Origin: Gammaproteobacteria bacterium
GTDB taxonomy: Bacteria > Pseudomonadota > Gammaproteobacteria > GRL18
DNA: 14,878 bases
Direction: 5' to 3'
Assembly (NCBI GenBank): GCA_023144715.1
Contig: JAGLFC010000123.1
Coordinates: 1-14,878 of the forward strand
Under the pieces are notes generated by a model, which saw nothing but the letters and a program-made list of their open reading frames with translations, ran no database searches and was not told the DNA's origin. This document shows positions 1 to 6,867 of the stretch, piece by piece. Position 1 is the stretch's first letter. The number at the start of each line of letters is the position of its first letter. The position numbers were made by a program, and so were the translations under genes.

Positions 1-1
1 A

Positions 2-133
2 TCTCTTGTATTGACTAAAAAATCTAATTTAGATGACATAAAAAAGAGAGATCGCTATAATATGCGAGGAAAAATTATAGCCGATTTAAGGTTAGTTAAT
101 ATTATTGGTAATAGGCAATGTATAAAAGATTAA
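2..133 (+). CDS. 3' end of an unidentified gene (partial, cut by window start)
   Basis: An uninterrupted reading frame enters from the left edge and ends at TAA 131-133. It gives about 43 C-terminal residues that end in NIIGNRQCIKD. It overlaps the start of the next gene (ATG 118) by 16 nt, as seen at other junctions in this window and typical of translational coupling. The residues are a plausible mix of charged and hydrophobic types, not low complexity. I do not recognise the family. A stop-free run this long in AT-rich DNA is suggestive but not proof, so the call rests on the open frame and the overlap. Confidence 0.5.
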   Translation, partial: SLVLTKKSNLDDIKKRDRYNMRGKIIADLRLVNIIGNRQCIKD

Positions 134-1890
134 AAAAAATATTTGATAAAAATTTAAAAAAAATAAAGGATTATTTTGGAATTGGGTTACCCAATAGAGA
201 TTTAGACTTAAATTTCTCATTACCCACACCGAGTAAAAGAGGAGAAAAACCGAATACCGACAATCGTCAACTGCTCAGACAGTTTAAAGAATTACTGGCG
301 ACACCCAGTTTATTATTGACTGAAATTGAAGAGTATTTGATTACATTAAACCGTTATGATGTGATCTTGGAAGATAGACTAATAGTGTCTAATATCGGTT
401 TAAGATTTTTTTATCCTATTATGTTAAATATTTTTAATAAATATCGAGATGATGGCGGTATTCCTGACGGAAAAAATAAGGTCGCAGATATCGAACAAGT
501 TGAAAAAATATTGACACTATTAATCAAAAGTTATAAATTAATTTTTCAACATGACTATAATTCAAGTCGCTTTCATTATGCAAAAAATCGTCTTCGATTT
601 AATTTTTGTGCGATGCGTTTATTAGAGCTTATTTATTATAGACAAAGGTTACTTTCTTTACGCTATACCTTATTAGAAACATCATCATGGCTGGTTGCTC
701 ATCAAATTTATGGTATTATGAGTGAATATGAAAATGTCACTAAACGCTATCCAGTGCTTTCTCATCATCTTTTTAAAGACAATAATAAAAAAACTCGAAA
801 AGTACAAAGAAAAAGTATTGAAGATTATTATATGGACATTCAATTATATGCCATTATTGATCAATTATCTTGGCACACTAAAGCACTCCCTTTCATTGAT
901 GATTATTTAAGTTGTATTACTCCGAGTATTGTCCCTGTCCGATATATTGGAGGTGTAATTGCTCCTGCTGAAATGGTTGTATATTATGGACAAAAAGAAC
1001 CCCCTCATTATGATACTCAAAAAAAGGATGATGAAATATCATTAGCGTGGACCTTTAACTTTACACCCTTATTAGTGCAGTTAAAATTAGATCGTAAAGC
1101 TTTATATCATGCAAACGCTGAAAAAAATGAGTTTTTAGTGCCTAAATTTTTAAGAAAAATATTGCCCGAATATCGTTTACCTCTTATTGAAGGTTTAGAA
1201 ACATTGGTCGTCATGGATTCTTCTAATTATACAGCACTGGGTTCTGAACCTTATGATAATATACGTATCTATAGTGGTATTGCTGAAATTTATGATAAAT
1301 TAAAGGATGTTTTCCAACCTCATTCAAAAAATGCCGACAGTCGTAAATTTCGTGATGCTATGGCACAACATTCTTCTGCGTTAAGTGAAGATAGAGATGG
1401 TTCTGAAGAGAGTCTTTGGTTTAAGTGTGATAGTCATTCATCAGATACGCTCTGTCTTAAAACCATAGAAAGTCAATATACTGAATCTTATCATATAGGT
1501 TCTTTGGTCTTAATTGAAGATTATTCAACGACACCGAGTCAATTGAATATCGCCAAGGTCACTAAAATTAATCGAATTTATAAAGATAAATACGTTCAAT
1601 TTTCTGTAAAATATCTCGGTTCTGATGCACTTCCTGTGACAATGAGAAGTGCTAACATTAAACCAGAGGATGACTCTAAAAAGAAAGTATTATCAGGTGC
1701 TATTATGTTAATGACTCATAATAAAGTAAATTCACTGCTGATCCCTTTTAGTAAGAGCTATTGGTATAATTCTGAAGTCATAATTTTTAATAATAACCAT
1801 GAAATTCATACTTTTTTTGGCGATGTGGTTGATATGAGCCAAGATTTTTATCAATTTTCATTGAAAAATAAAAATATTCCTCTAAAATAG
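118..1890 (+). CDS. Large hypothetical protein, possibly PilZ-like at C-terminus
   Basis: This 590-residue protein has no recognised catalytic motif. Residues 1-25 are strongly basic (many Lys/Arg). Residues about 48-250 look mostly helical, with LLRQFKELL and LNRYD segments. The last 150 residues or so look beta-rich. From memory, the overall plan resembles a proteobacterial family in which a helical N-terminal region precedes a divergent PilZ (cyclic-di-GMP receptor) domain: a short beta motif, then 'IGSLVLIED', 'IAKVTKINRI', 'VQFSVKYLG' and a final FGDVVDMSQDFYQFSL strand pair. The usual PilZ RxxxR and D/NxSxxG motifs are not clear; the equivalent stretch near residue 440 reads CDSHSSDTLCL. 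I see no signal peptide or membrane segment, so it is probably cytoplasmic. The start at 118 has only a weak AGG nearby and overlaps the preceding frame, which suggests coupled translation. A gspG-like gene follows after 34 bp. The gene is near certain; the PilZ idea is tentative. Confidence 0.85.
   Translation: MYKRLKKIFDKNLKKIKDYFGIGLPNRDLDLNFSLPTPSKRGEKPNTDNRQLLRQFKELLATPSLLLTEIEEYLITLNRYDVILEDRLIVSNIGLRFFYPIMLNIFNKYRDDGGIPDGKNKVADIEQVEKILTLLIKSYKLIFQHDYNSSRFHYAKNRLRFNFCAMRLLELIYYRQRLLSLRYTLLETSSWLVAHQIYGIMSEYENVTKRYPVLSHHLFKDNNKKTRKVQRKSIEDYYMDIQLYAIIDQLSWHTKALPFIDDYLSCITPSIVPVRYIGGVIAPAEMVVYYGQKEPPHYDTQKKDDEISLAWTFNFTPLLVQLKLDRKALYHANAEKNEFLVPKFLRKILPEYRLPLIEGLETLVVMDSSNYTALGSEPYDNIRIYSGIAEIYDKLKDVFQPHSKNADSRKFRDAMAQHSSALSEDRDGSEESLWFKCDSHSSDTLCLKTIESQYTESYHIGSLVLIEDYSTTPSQLNIAKVTKINRIYKDKYVQFSVKYLGSDALPVTMRSANIKPEDDSKKKVLSGAIMLMTHNKVNSLLIPFSKSYWYNSEVIIFNNNHEIHTFFGDVVDMSQDFYQFSLKNKNIPLK
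1864..1887 (+). repeat. 24-bp direct repeat, left copy (flanks the gspG-like gene)
   Basis: An A-rich 13-mer is followed by two variable bases and then CCTCTAAAA. It matches 2389-2412 at 22 of 24 positions, counted by eye; the two differences are TT against CC in the middle. It lies at the very end of the 590-residue gene, where it encodes KNKNIPLK. The right copy encodes KNKNTPLK at the start of ygiQ. Part of the match is low-complexity A/T, which weakens its significance. Confidence 0.6.
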
Positions 1891-1915
1891 AAAGAGCTTA
1901 TTAGTATTATTAAAT

Positions 1916-1919
1916 GGAG
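1916..1919 (+). promoter_or_regulatory. Ribosome binding site of the gspG-like gene
   Basis: GGAG lies 5 nt before ATG 1925. It fixes that start rather than the later in-frame Met codons, and keeps the short KSKG leader before the hydrophobic segment. Confidence 0.7.
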
Positions 1920-1924
1920 TTAGA

Positions 1925-2389
1925 ATGATCAGTCATTATCATAAAAGTAAAGGTATGTCGTTATTCTCATTAATGTTTTTTGTGGGAATGTCCTCTGTTG
2001 CTTATATCTATTTTCAAGATCAAAATGAGTCTTCTAATGGTGATGATAAACAAGGCATGATCAGTCAATTTGTGAGTGGTACACTCAGTCAAAAAGCAAA
2101 ATTACAAATAAAAATGTTAAGTCATACTATTGAATTGTATATGAGTGATATGGGTAATTACCCATCAGCGGAAGAAGGGCTAGAAGCACTGGTTAAAAAA
2201 CCTGATTCCGTAAACTCTTATTGGGGAGGACCCTATTTACAAGCAAGCAAAATACCTAAGGATCCATGGGGCTATGACTATATTTATGAAGTACCTGGTG
2301 TGCATCATGATTTTGATTTGTATAGCTTAGGAAATAAAAAACATGGTGATAGTCATGATGCAGTTGTTGCGAATTGGGACATAAAATAA
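1925..2389 (+). CDS. GspG-like (type II secretion major pseudopilin) domain protein, atypical N-terminus
   Basis: This 154-residue protein has a convincing C-terminal T2SS-G domain: a helix around QKAKLQIKMLSHTIELY (residues 56-72), the pseudopilin signature MGNYPSAEEGLEALV (76-90), GGPYLQ...IPKDPWGYDYIY (101-121), and DFDLYSLG...HDAVVANWD (129-152). These match the family's core fold and the acidic C-terminal region that binds calcium in GspG. The N-terminus has a basic leader and Gly10 before a hydrophobic stretch (11-30), as in a class III prepilin signal. However, the mature +1 residue would be Met, not Phe, and +5 is Ser15 instead of the near-invariant Glu. It may therefore be a membrane-anchored GspG paralogue, not a polymerising pseudopilin. 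No other secretion gene (gspE, F, D) is in the window. Direct repeats flank the gene, and ygiQ overlaps its 3' end by 16 nt. Confidence 0.85.
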   Translation: MISHYHKSKGMSLFSLMFFVGMSSVAYIYFQDQNESSNGDDKQGMISQFVSGTLSQKAKLQIKMLSHTIELYMSDMGNYPSAEEGLEALVKKPDSVNSYWGGPYLQASKIPKDPWGYDYIYEVPGVHHDFDLYSLGNKKHGDSHDAVVANWDIK

Positions 2390-4473
2390 AAAATAAAAAT
2401 ACCCCTCTAAAAAATATTTTCTCGTATGAGAAATATTGGGCTGAATGTTATGGTATTTCAAAATATTTACCGCATTCTATGGCAGAAATGGAGGCTTTGG
2501 GCTGGGATTCTTGTGATGTTATTTTAGTGACAGGGGATGCCTATGTCGATCATCCTAGTTTTGGTATGGCACTGATTGGGCGTTTATTGGAGTCACAAGG
2601 CTTTCGAGTGGGGATTATTGATCAACCCAATTGGCAAAGTAGCCAACCCTTTAAAATTTTAGGTAAGCCTAATCTATTTTTTGGGGTGACCGCGGGTAAT
2701 ATGGACTCAATGATCAACCGTTATACCGCGGATCGAAAACTCCGCCATGATGATGCGTATACCCCTGATGATATAGGGGGAAAGCGTCCTGATCGAGCAG
2801 TGGCGGTGTATACTCAGCGTTGTAAAGAAGCGTGGTCGGATGTGCCTGTCGTGATTGGTGGTATTGAAGCCAGTTTAAGACGCATTGCTCATTATGATTA
2901 TTGGTCAGATAAAGTACGACGATCTGTTTTAGTCGATTCTAAAGCGGATCTGCTGGTGTTTGGCAATGGCGAACGACAAATTGCAGAAATTGCTCATCGT
3001 TTATCTCGTGGTGAAGCCATTGAAAAACTGGATAATATTCGTGGTACTGCCTATAAAGTGGCTCATCAACAAAAAAATTGGATGGAAATTGATTCCACTC
3101 GTATTGATCGCCCCGGTAATATTGATGCAGTGGTCAGTCCATACCAAATGACCGAACAATCTTCTTGTGCTGAATCATCATCTGAAAAAAATAACGCGAC
3201 TGAAATTGCTGTACCACTCAAAGATATTGTCAAATCATTGAATCGAGAACGTTGTGTTATTCGTCTGCCTTCTTATGAAAAAGTAAAAAGTGATCAGGTA
3301 CTTTATGCTCATGCCTCAAGAGTCTTACACCTAGAAACGAATCCGGGTAATGCCCGAGCTTTAGTGCAACGTCATGCGGATAAAGATATTTGGCTGAATC
3401 CTCCGCCTTATCCACTGACCACAGAAGAATTTGATCAATTATTTGAACTCCCTTATACCCGCTTGCCCCATAAAGATTATCAGCAGAAAAAAATGCCTGC
3501 GTATGAGATGATCCGTTTTTCCATTAATATTATGCGGGGTTGTTTTGGCGGTTGTACTTTTTGTTCAATTACCGAACATGAAGGGCGAGTGATTCAAAAT
3601 CGCTCAGAAGATTCTATTATCCGAGAAATTGAAGAAATTCGTGATAATGTCCCCGAATTTAAAGGTTATATTTCTGATCTAGGGGGGCCAACAGCGAATA
3701 TGTGGCGTTTAGCCTGTGATGATAAAAAAATAGAATCAGTGTGTCGTCGTTTATCGTGTGTGTTTCCTAAAATTTGTCCACACATGAACACCGATCATAA
3801 TCCACTCATCCATTTATACCAACGTGCGAGAAAATTACCTGGTATCAAAAAAGTCTTTGTTGCCTCAGGCTTACGTTATGATTTAGCAATACGCTCACCT
3901 GAATACGTTAAGGAACTGGTGACACACCATGTGGGTGGTTATTTAAAAATAGCTCCCGAACATACGGAAGAGGGGACACTCAGTAAAATGATGAAACCTA
4001 ACATTGATTCTTACTATGAATTTAAACAGATGTTTGAAAAATATTCCAAAGAGGCAGGTAAAGAACAATATTTAATTCCCTATTTTATTGCGGCTCATCC
4101 CGGAACGACGATAGAAGAAATGATCAATTTAGCCTTATGGCTTAAAGAAAATAATTTTCGTCTGGATCAAGTACAAAACTTCTATCCTTCACCTATGGCA
4201 AGTGCCACTGCCATGTATTATAGCGAACGAAATCCATTAAAAAAACTCAGCTATAAATCAGAAAAAGTCTTAACCGCAAAAGGTGAGCGAGTCAGACGAC
4301 TGCACAAAGCATTATTAAGATACCATGATCCTAAAAATTGGTCGATGATCCGTGAGGCTTTAAAAGAACAAGGAAGATATGATCTGATCGGAGATAAAAA
4401 ACAGCAATTAGTCCCTGCCGAATCATTAAAAAAACGAAGCCGATCAGGACGATCTTCATTTACTCATAAATGA
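2374..4473 (+). CDS. ygiQ: YgiQ family radical SAM protein
   Basis: This 699-residue cytoplasmic protein of the YgiQ/UPF0313 family is clear along its length. The N-terminal part contains WDSCDVILVTGDAYVDHPSFG and VVIGGIEASLRRIAHYDYWSDKVRRSVL, family hallmarks that may form a cobalamin-binding-like fold. The radical SAM core carries RGCFGGCTFC with the [4Fe-4S] ligands C390, C394 and C397 (CX3CX2C). It is followed by DLGGPTANMW and KIAPEHTEEGTLSKMMKP. The reaction is unknown to me; radical SAM enzymes cleave S-adenosylmethionine to make a radical. It is somewhat shorter than the E. coli protein (about 740). The start is TTG 2374 inside the preceding gene. An in-frame stop lies at 2356-2358 and the next Met is residue 36, past the conserved FSYEKYWAECYG segment, so TTG is the best start despite no Shine-Dalgarno motif. 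It ends 11 bp from the convergent Roadblock gene. Confidence 0.95.
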   Translation: MGHKIKNKNTPLKNIFSYEKYWAECYGISKYLPHSMAEMEALGWDSCDVILVTGDAYVDHPSFGMALIGRLLESQGFRVGIIDQPNWQSSQPFKILGKPNLFFGVTAGNMDSMINRYTADRKLRHDDAYTPDDIGGKRPDRAVAVYTQRCKEAWSDVPVVIGGIEASLRRIAHYDYWSDKVRRSVLVDSKADLLVFGNGERQIAEIAHRLSRGEAIEKLDNIRGTAYKVAHQQKNWMEIDSTRIDRPGNIDAVVSPYQMTEQSSCAESSSEKNNATEIAVPLKDIVKSLNRERCVIRLPSYEKVKSDQVLYAHASRVLHLETNPGNARALVQRHADKDIWLNPPPYPLTTEEFDQLFELPYTRLPHKDYQQKKMPAYEMIRFSINIMRGCFGGCTFCSITEHEGRVIQNRSEDSIIREIEEIRDNVPEFKGYISDLGGPTANMWRLACDDKKIESVCRRLSCVFPKICPHMNTDHNPLIHLYQRARKLPGIKKVFVASGLRYDLAIRSPEYVKELVTHHVGGYLKIAPEHTEEGTLSKMMKPNIDSYYEFKQMFEKYSKEAGKEQYLIPYFIAAHPGTTIEEMINLALWLKENNFRLDQVQNFYPSPMASATAMYYSERNPLKKLSYKSEKVLTAKGERVRRLHKALLRYHDPKNWSMIREALKEQGRYDLIGDKKQQLVPAESLKKRSRSGRSSFTHK
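2389..2412 (+). repeat. 24-bp direct repeat, right copy
   Basis: This copy matches 1864-1887 at 22 of 24 positions. It begins at the last base of the gspG-like stop codon and covers codons 6-13 of ygiQ. The two copies are 525 bp apart and bracket the gspG-like gene precisely, which could mark an insertion or tandem duplication. The A-rich half could also be coincidental. Confidence 0.6.
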
Positions 4474-4484
4474 TAAAAATCAGT

Positions 4485-4856
4485 TTAAAAATAAGCTATA
4501 ATTGCTTGTTTAGCTCTTTGTGCTTCAATAAAAAGTAGGCCAAGATTCATCTCTTGTTTGGTAATGAGAGCCAGTACCATTAAATTTCCAACAGGTACTA
4601 GGAGCATATTTGTGTCTGAGCAACGTAATAACATTTCATTGACATCACCTTGTTTGAGTGCTTTGGCACTGCGTGAACACACCGTTAATAATTCTGAACA
4701 CATCGCACTGACTTTATCTTCGTGTGTATTACCAATACTGCTGATGGTTAAACCGTCACTGGTGGTGATCATAGAAAGTAAAATATCATCACAAGAAGCA
4801 TTTAAGTCTAATAAAACGTTATTAAGTGCCTCTGTGCCATTGTCTTTTGAATCCAT
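4485..4856 (-). CDS. Roadblock/LC7 domain protein
   Basis: This 123-residue protein is nearly all one Roadblock/LC7 (MglB-like) domain at residues 8-118. An N-terminal helix LNNVLLDLNASCDDILLSMI leads into the TSDGLTISSIG beta hairpin. Next come a long helix with EDKVSAMCSELLTVCSRSAKALKQG, the strands EMLLRCSDTNMLLVPVG and LMVLALITKQEMNLGLL, and a final helix. Such small proteins dimerise and typically regulate or scaffold small Ras-like GTPases (MglA type), or serve polarity, motility and signalling roles. No GTPase gene is visible here. Its ATG follows directly on the stop codon of the upstream gene with no gap. A good AGGAG (4867-4871) lies 10 nt upstream inside that gene, so the two products are probably made in proportion and may form a heterodimer. 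Cytoplasmic; no membrane segment. Confidence 0.88.
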   Translation of the reverse strand: MDSKDNGTEALNNVLLDLNASCDDILLSMITTSDGLTISSIGNTHEDKVSAMCSELLTVCSRSAKALKQGDVNEMLLRCSDTNMLLVPVGNLMVLALITKQEMNLGLLFIEAQRAKQAIIAYF

Positions 4857-5480
4857 TTAAGCGTATCTCCTGAGTAAGTGGGTCATTAAGTCAAAATAAG
4901 CCGTTTCATTGAGTGCTGTTTTTTCGAGGGTGGTGATCACAAAAAAAATCCCATTAATTTGAATTAATCGACACTCAAATATTAAATCTTGGTGGTGAAT
5001 TTGATTAAAAACAGGAAAGAGTGTTTCTATTTTTTGTTGATTGGAATTGTCGGCATAATATTGTTGGGCTAATTCTGTTGCTTGAGTGGCAAAAGATAGG
5101 CTTTGTTCTTTTGAAAAACCAGATGACGCCACAACTAATCCTTGCTTATCTGATAATACAATAGAGTGCTTATCGCTATCAATTTTATCAATAAGATCAT
5201 ACAAAGAATCTTGAGGCTTGTTAGTGGAGTTATTATTGATGATAGCTAAGGCATCATGCTCTTCAACATTAACCAACCAACCTGATAAAAGAATGTTATA
5301 CAGTAAACGAGAAATAATTTTACGATCAATTGTTAATAAAGAAAATAATTGTTCTTTTGTAAAAGGTATTTGTCCATAAGTGTACACAATATTAAGTAAT
5401 AGCTTTTGACTTGCATCGGGCAAAGATCGCTTGTTAATTGAATTTAAACCCGAATATGTCATTTGAAAAAAAACAGCCAT
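4857..5480 (-). CDS. Winged-helix plus Roadblock/LC7-like protein
   Basis: This 207-residue protein is counted from ATG 5480. Residues about 20-75 (SQKLLLNIVYTYGQIPFTKEQLFSLLTIDRKIISRLLYNILLSGWLV) read as a compact winged helix-turn-helix, suggesting DNA or protein binding. Residues about 92-200 look like a divergent Roadblock/LC7 domain, with SIVLSDKQGLVVASSGFSKEQSLSFATQATELAQQY matching the family's beta hairpin and long helix. The frame stays open to TTG 5510, but a perfect TATAAT at 5519-5514 places transcription start near 5507, inside that TTG. ATG 5480 also has an AAAGG 10 nt upstream, so I chose it. A later ATG at 5462 has no ribosome binding site. The gene is first in a two-gene operon with the stand-alone Roadblock gene, joined as TAA-ATG. 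Its function is inferred as a sensor or regulator that pairs with the second protein; partner and target are unknown. Confidence 0.82.
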   Translation of the reverse strand: MAVFFQMTYSGLNSINKRSLPDASQKLLLNIVYTYGQIPFTKEQLFSLLTIDRKIISRLLYNILLSGWLVNVEEHDALAIINNNSTNKPQDSLYDLIDKIDSDKHSIVLSDKQGLVVASSGFSKEQSLSFATQATELAQQYYADNSNQQKIETLFPVFNQIHHQDLIFECRLIQINGIFFVITTLEKTALNETAYFDLMTHLLRRYA

Positions 5481-5513
5481 AACCAAAGTACCTTTAATGA
5501 GTGATAACAATCA

Positions 5514-5519
5514 ATTATA
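5514..5519 (-). promoter_or_regulatory. -10 element (TATAAT) of the Roadblock operon
   Basis: On the minus strand, a perfect TATAAT lies 33 nt before ATG 5480. No good -35 hexamer is visible at 16-18 nt, so the element is partial. The predicted transcript start, about 5507, gives a leader of about 27 nt. This decides against the upstream TTG start. Confidence 0.45.
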
Positions 5520-5568
5520 CAGTATCAATGTAATTTATCTACTTTGCTGAGTGTTATCCAGAAAGATT

Positions 5569-6222
5569 TTATCTTAATGAAATAATAGACCAAAGATGTT
5601 CCTTTGCATAACTTTTAAGCGTATCATCAGGATCAACCGCAATTGGGTAAGTGACTTTTAATAGTAAGGGTAAGTCATTAATTGAGTCACTATAAAAATA
5701 GCTCTCATCAAGAGAAAAACTCTTATCTTTTAACCATTGAGATAAACGTTCTACTTTACCTTCTTGAAAACAAGGAGTTCCTGATACTTTGCCAGTATAT
5801 AGGTTATTCTTTTGTTCAGGCATAGTGGCAATTATTGCATCGACCCCTAATTTTTTAGCAATAGGTGCGGTGACAAAATGATTGGTTGCTGTAATGATTA
5901 ATAAAAAATCATCATTAGCACGATGCTTTGCTAATAAGGCTTCTGCTTTAGGTAGCCAAATCGTATTAATTTTTTTTTGCATAAACTCATGATGCAGTTG
6001 TGTCAGTTCTTTAATTGATACTTGTTTTAAAGGGGCTAAACTAAACTCAAGAAATTCATCAATATCCAATGTGCCTGCTTTATATTCATCATAAAAACGC
6101 TGGTTTTCATGTTCATAAAGTTCAGCATCAACCCATTTTTTTTCGACTAAAAATTGTCCCCATAAGTAATCGCTATCACCACCGATCAATGTATTATCAA
6201 GATCAAATATTGCCAAATTCAT
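5569..6222 (-). CDS. HAD-IB family (SerB-like) phosphatase
   Basis: This 217-residue cytoplasmic hydrolase of the haloacid dehalogenase superfamily, subfamily IB, has all four motifs. Motif I is FDLDNTL with nucleophile D7 and acid/base D9. Motif II is IITATN with T111/T113. Motif III is K156 in the EGK segment. Motif IV is YSDSINDLPLL with D179 and D183 for Mg2+. The cap between motifs I and II is the short helical type seen in phosphoserine-phosphatase relatives. The substrate is not evident; a small phosphomonoester is likely. It is not clearly SerB itself, whose own family carries longer conserved cap motifs. ATG 6222 has a strong AGGAG (6229-6233) 6 nt upstream. The gene is divergent from rppH over a 121-bp region. 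As I recall, a similar phosphatase gene sits beside rppH and ptsP in Pseudomonas, so the linkage may be conserved. A possible weak -10 (TAAAAT at 6260-6255) lies upstream. Confidence 0.9.
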   Translation of the reverse strand: MNLAIFDLDNTLIGGDSDYLWGQFLVEKKWVDAELYEHENQRFYDEYKAGTLDIDEFLEFSLAPLKQVSIKELTQLHHEFMQKKINTIWLPKAEALLAKHRANDDFLLIITATNHFVTAPIAKKLGVDAIIATMPEQKNNLYTGKVSGTPCFQEGKVERLSQWLKDKSFSLDESYFYSDSINDLPLLLKVTYPIAVDPDDTLKSYAKEHLWSIISLR

Positions 6223-6281
6223 TAAACACTCCTAAAAATCTACAAAAGAGCCTAATTTTAACACTTTTAATGAACAAACAA

Positions 6282-6290
6282 TGCTATAAT
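6282..6290 (+). promoter_or_regulatory. Extended -10 promoter of rppH-ptsP
   Basis: TGCTATAAT is a textbook extended -10 (TGn plus TATAAT at 6285-6290). No clear -35 is present at the expected distance, which the TGn motif can compensate for. Transcription would start near 6297, giving a leader of about 47 nt before the rppH TTG start. Confidence 0.6.
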
Positions 6291-6343
6291 TTAGCGTAAT
6301 TAAATGGGTTTAATGAGATAGTTGACGACAACGGTATAGAATT

Positions 6344-6835
6344 TTGATTGATGCAGAGGGTTATAGAGAAAATGTTGGCATAATTATTATCAATGATGAT
6401 GGTAAATTATTTTGGGCACGACGTATTGGTCAGGATGCTTGGCAGTTTCCACAAGGAGGCATTGCCTATGCAGAATCTGCTGAACAAGCGGTATATCGTG
6501 AGCTAACAGAAGAAACAGGTTTGACTAAAAATGATGTTGAAATTGTGGCACGTACTGAGGGATGGTTACATTATAATCTTCCTGAACACTTAGTACGCCA
6601 TTACAAACAACCCGTTTGCATTGGTCAAAAACAAAAATGGTTTATGTTACGTTTATTAAGCAGTGATAATGCAGTGTCTCTTAATAAAAATAAACGTCCA
6701 GAATTTGATGTATGGAAGTGGACTGATTATTGGACACCTTTAAATGAAGTGATTTCATTTAAAAAAGAAGTGTACAAGCAAGCTCTTGAATTTTTTGAGC
6801 CTACTTTTTTAAATCAACCTTGGGTTTGTAAATAG
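6344..6835 (+). CDS. rppH: RNA pyrophosphohydrolase RppH (NudH)
   Basis: RppH removes pyrophosphate from the 5' triphosphate end of mRNAs (and hydrolyses dinucleoside polyphosphates in vitro), opening transcripts to 5'-end-dependent decay by RNase E. The 163-residue protein follows the E. coli and Pseudomonas enzymes closely: MIDAEGYRENVGIII at the start, WQFPQGGI, then a perfect Nudix box G38-x5-E44-x7-R52 E53 L54 x E56 E57 x G59 L60, and the family signature PVCIGQKQKWF. The start is TTG 6344. It aligns exactly with the first Met of homologues, an in-frame stop lies at 6323-6325, and no ATG or GTG occurs between. The Shine-Dalgarno match is poor, so translation may be modest. It is the first gene of a probable operon with ptsP, 32 bp ahead of it. 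Confidence 0.96.
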   Translation: MIDAEGYRENVGIIIINDDGKLFWARRIGQDAWQFPQGGIAYAESAEQAVYRELTEETGLTKNDVEIVARTEGWLHYNLPEHLVRHYKQPVCIGQKQKWFMLRLLSSDNAVSLNKNKRPEFDVWKWTDYWTPLNEVISFKKEVYKQALEFFEPTFLNQPWVCK

Positions 6836-6867
6836 AGCTTGCCAATAAAATAAAAGGCATATTGCTT

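Noticed and set aside
4474..4484. Possible bidirectional terminator between convergent ygiQ and the Roadblock gene
   Set aside because: The gap is only 11 bp and I could find no hairpin with a T-tract there or in the flanking codons.
4558..4860. 100-codon open frame on the plus strand opposite the Roadblock gene
   Set aside because: It lies wholly antisense to a gene with a clear domain, ribosome binding site and operon context. Its translation has no recognisable pattern.
5481..5510. N-terminal extension of the winged-helix/Roadblock protein from TTG 5510
   Set aside because: The TATAAT at 5519-5514 would start the transcript inside this TTG, while ATG 5480 has its own AAAGG.
6304..6321. 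Tiny upstream reading frame (ATG to TAG, five codons) in the rppH leader
   Set aside because: It has no Shine-Dalgarno motif, and such short frames are common by chance in AT-rich leaders.
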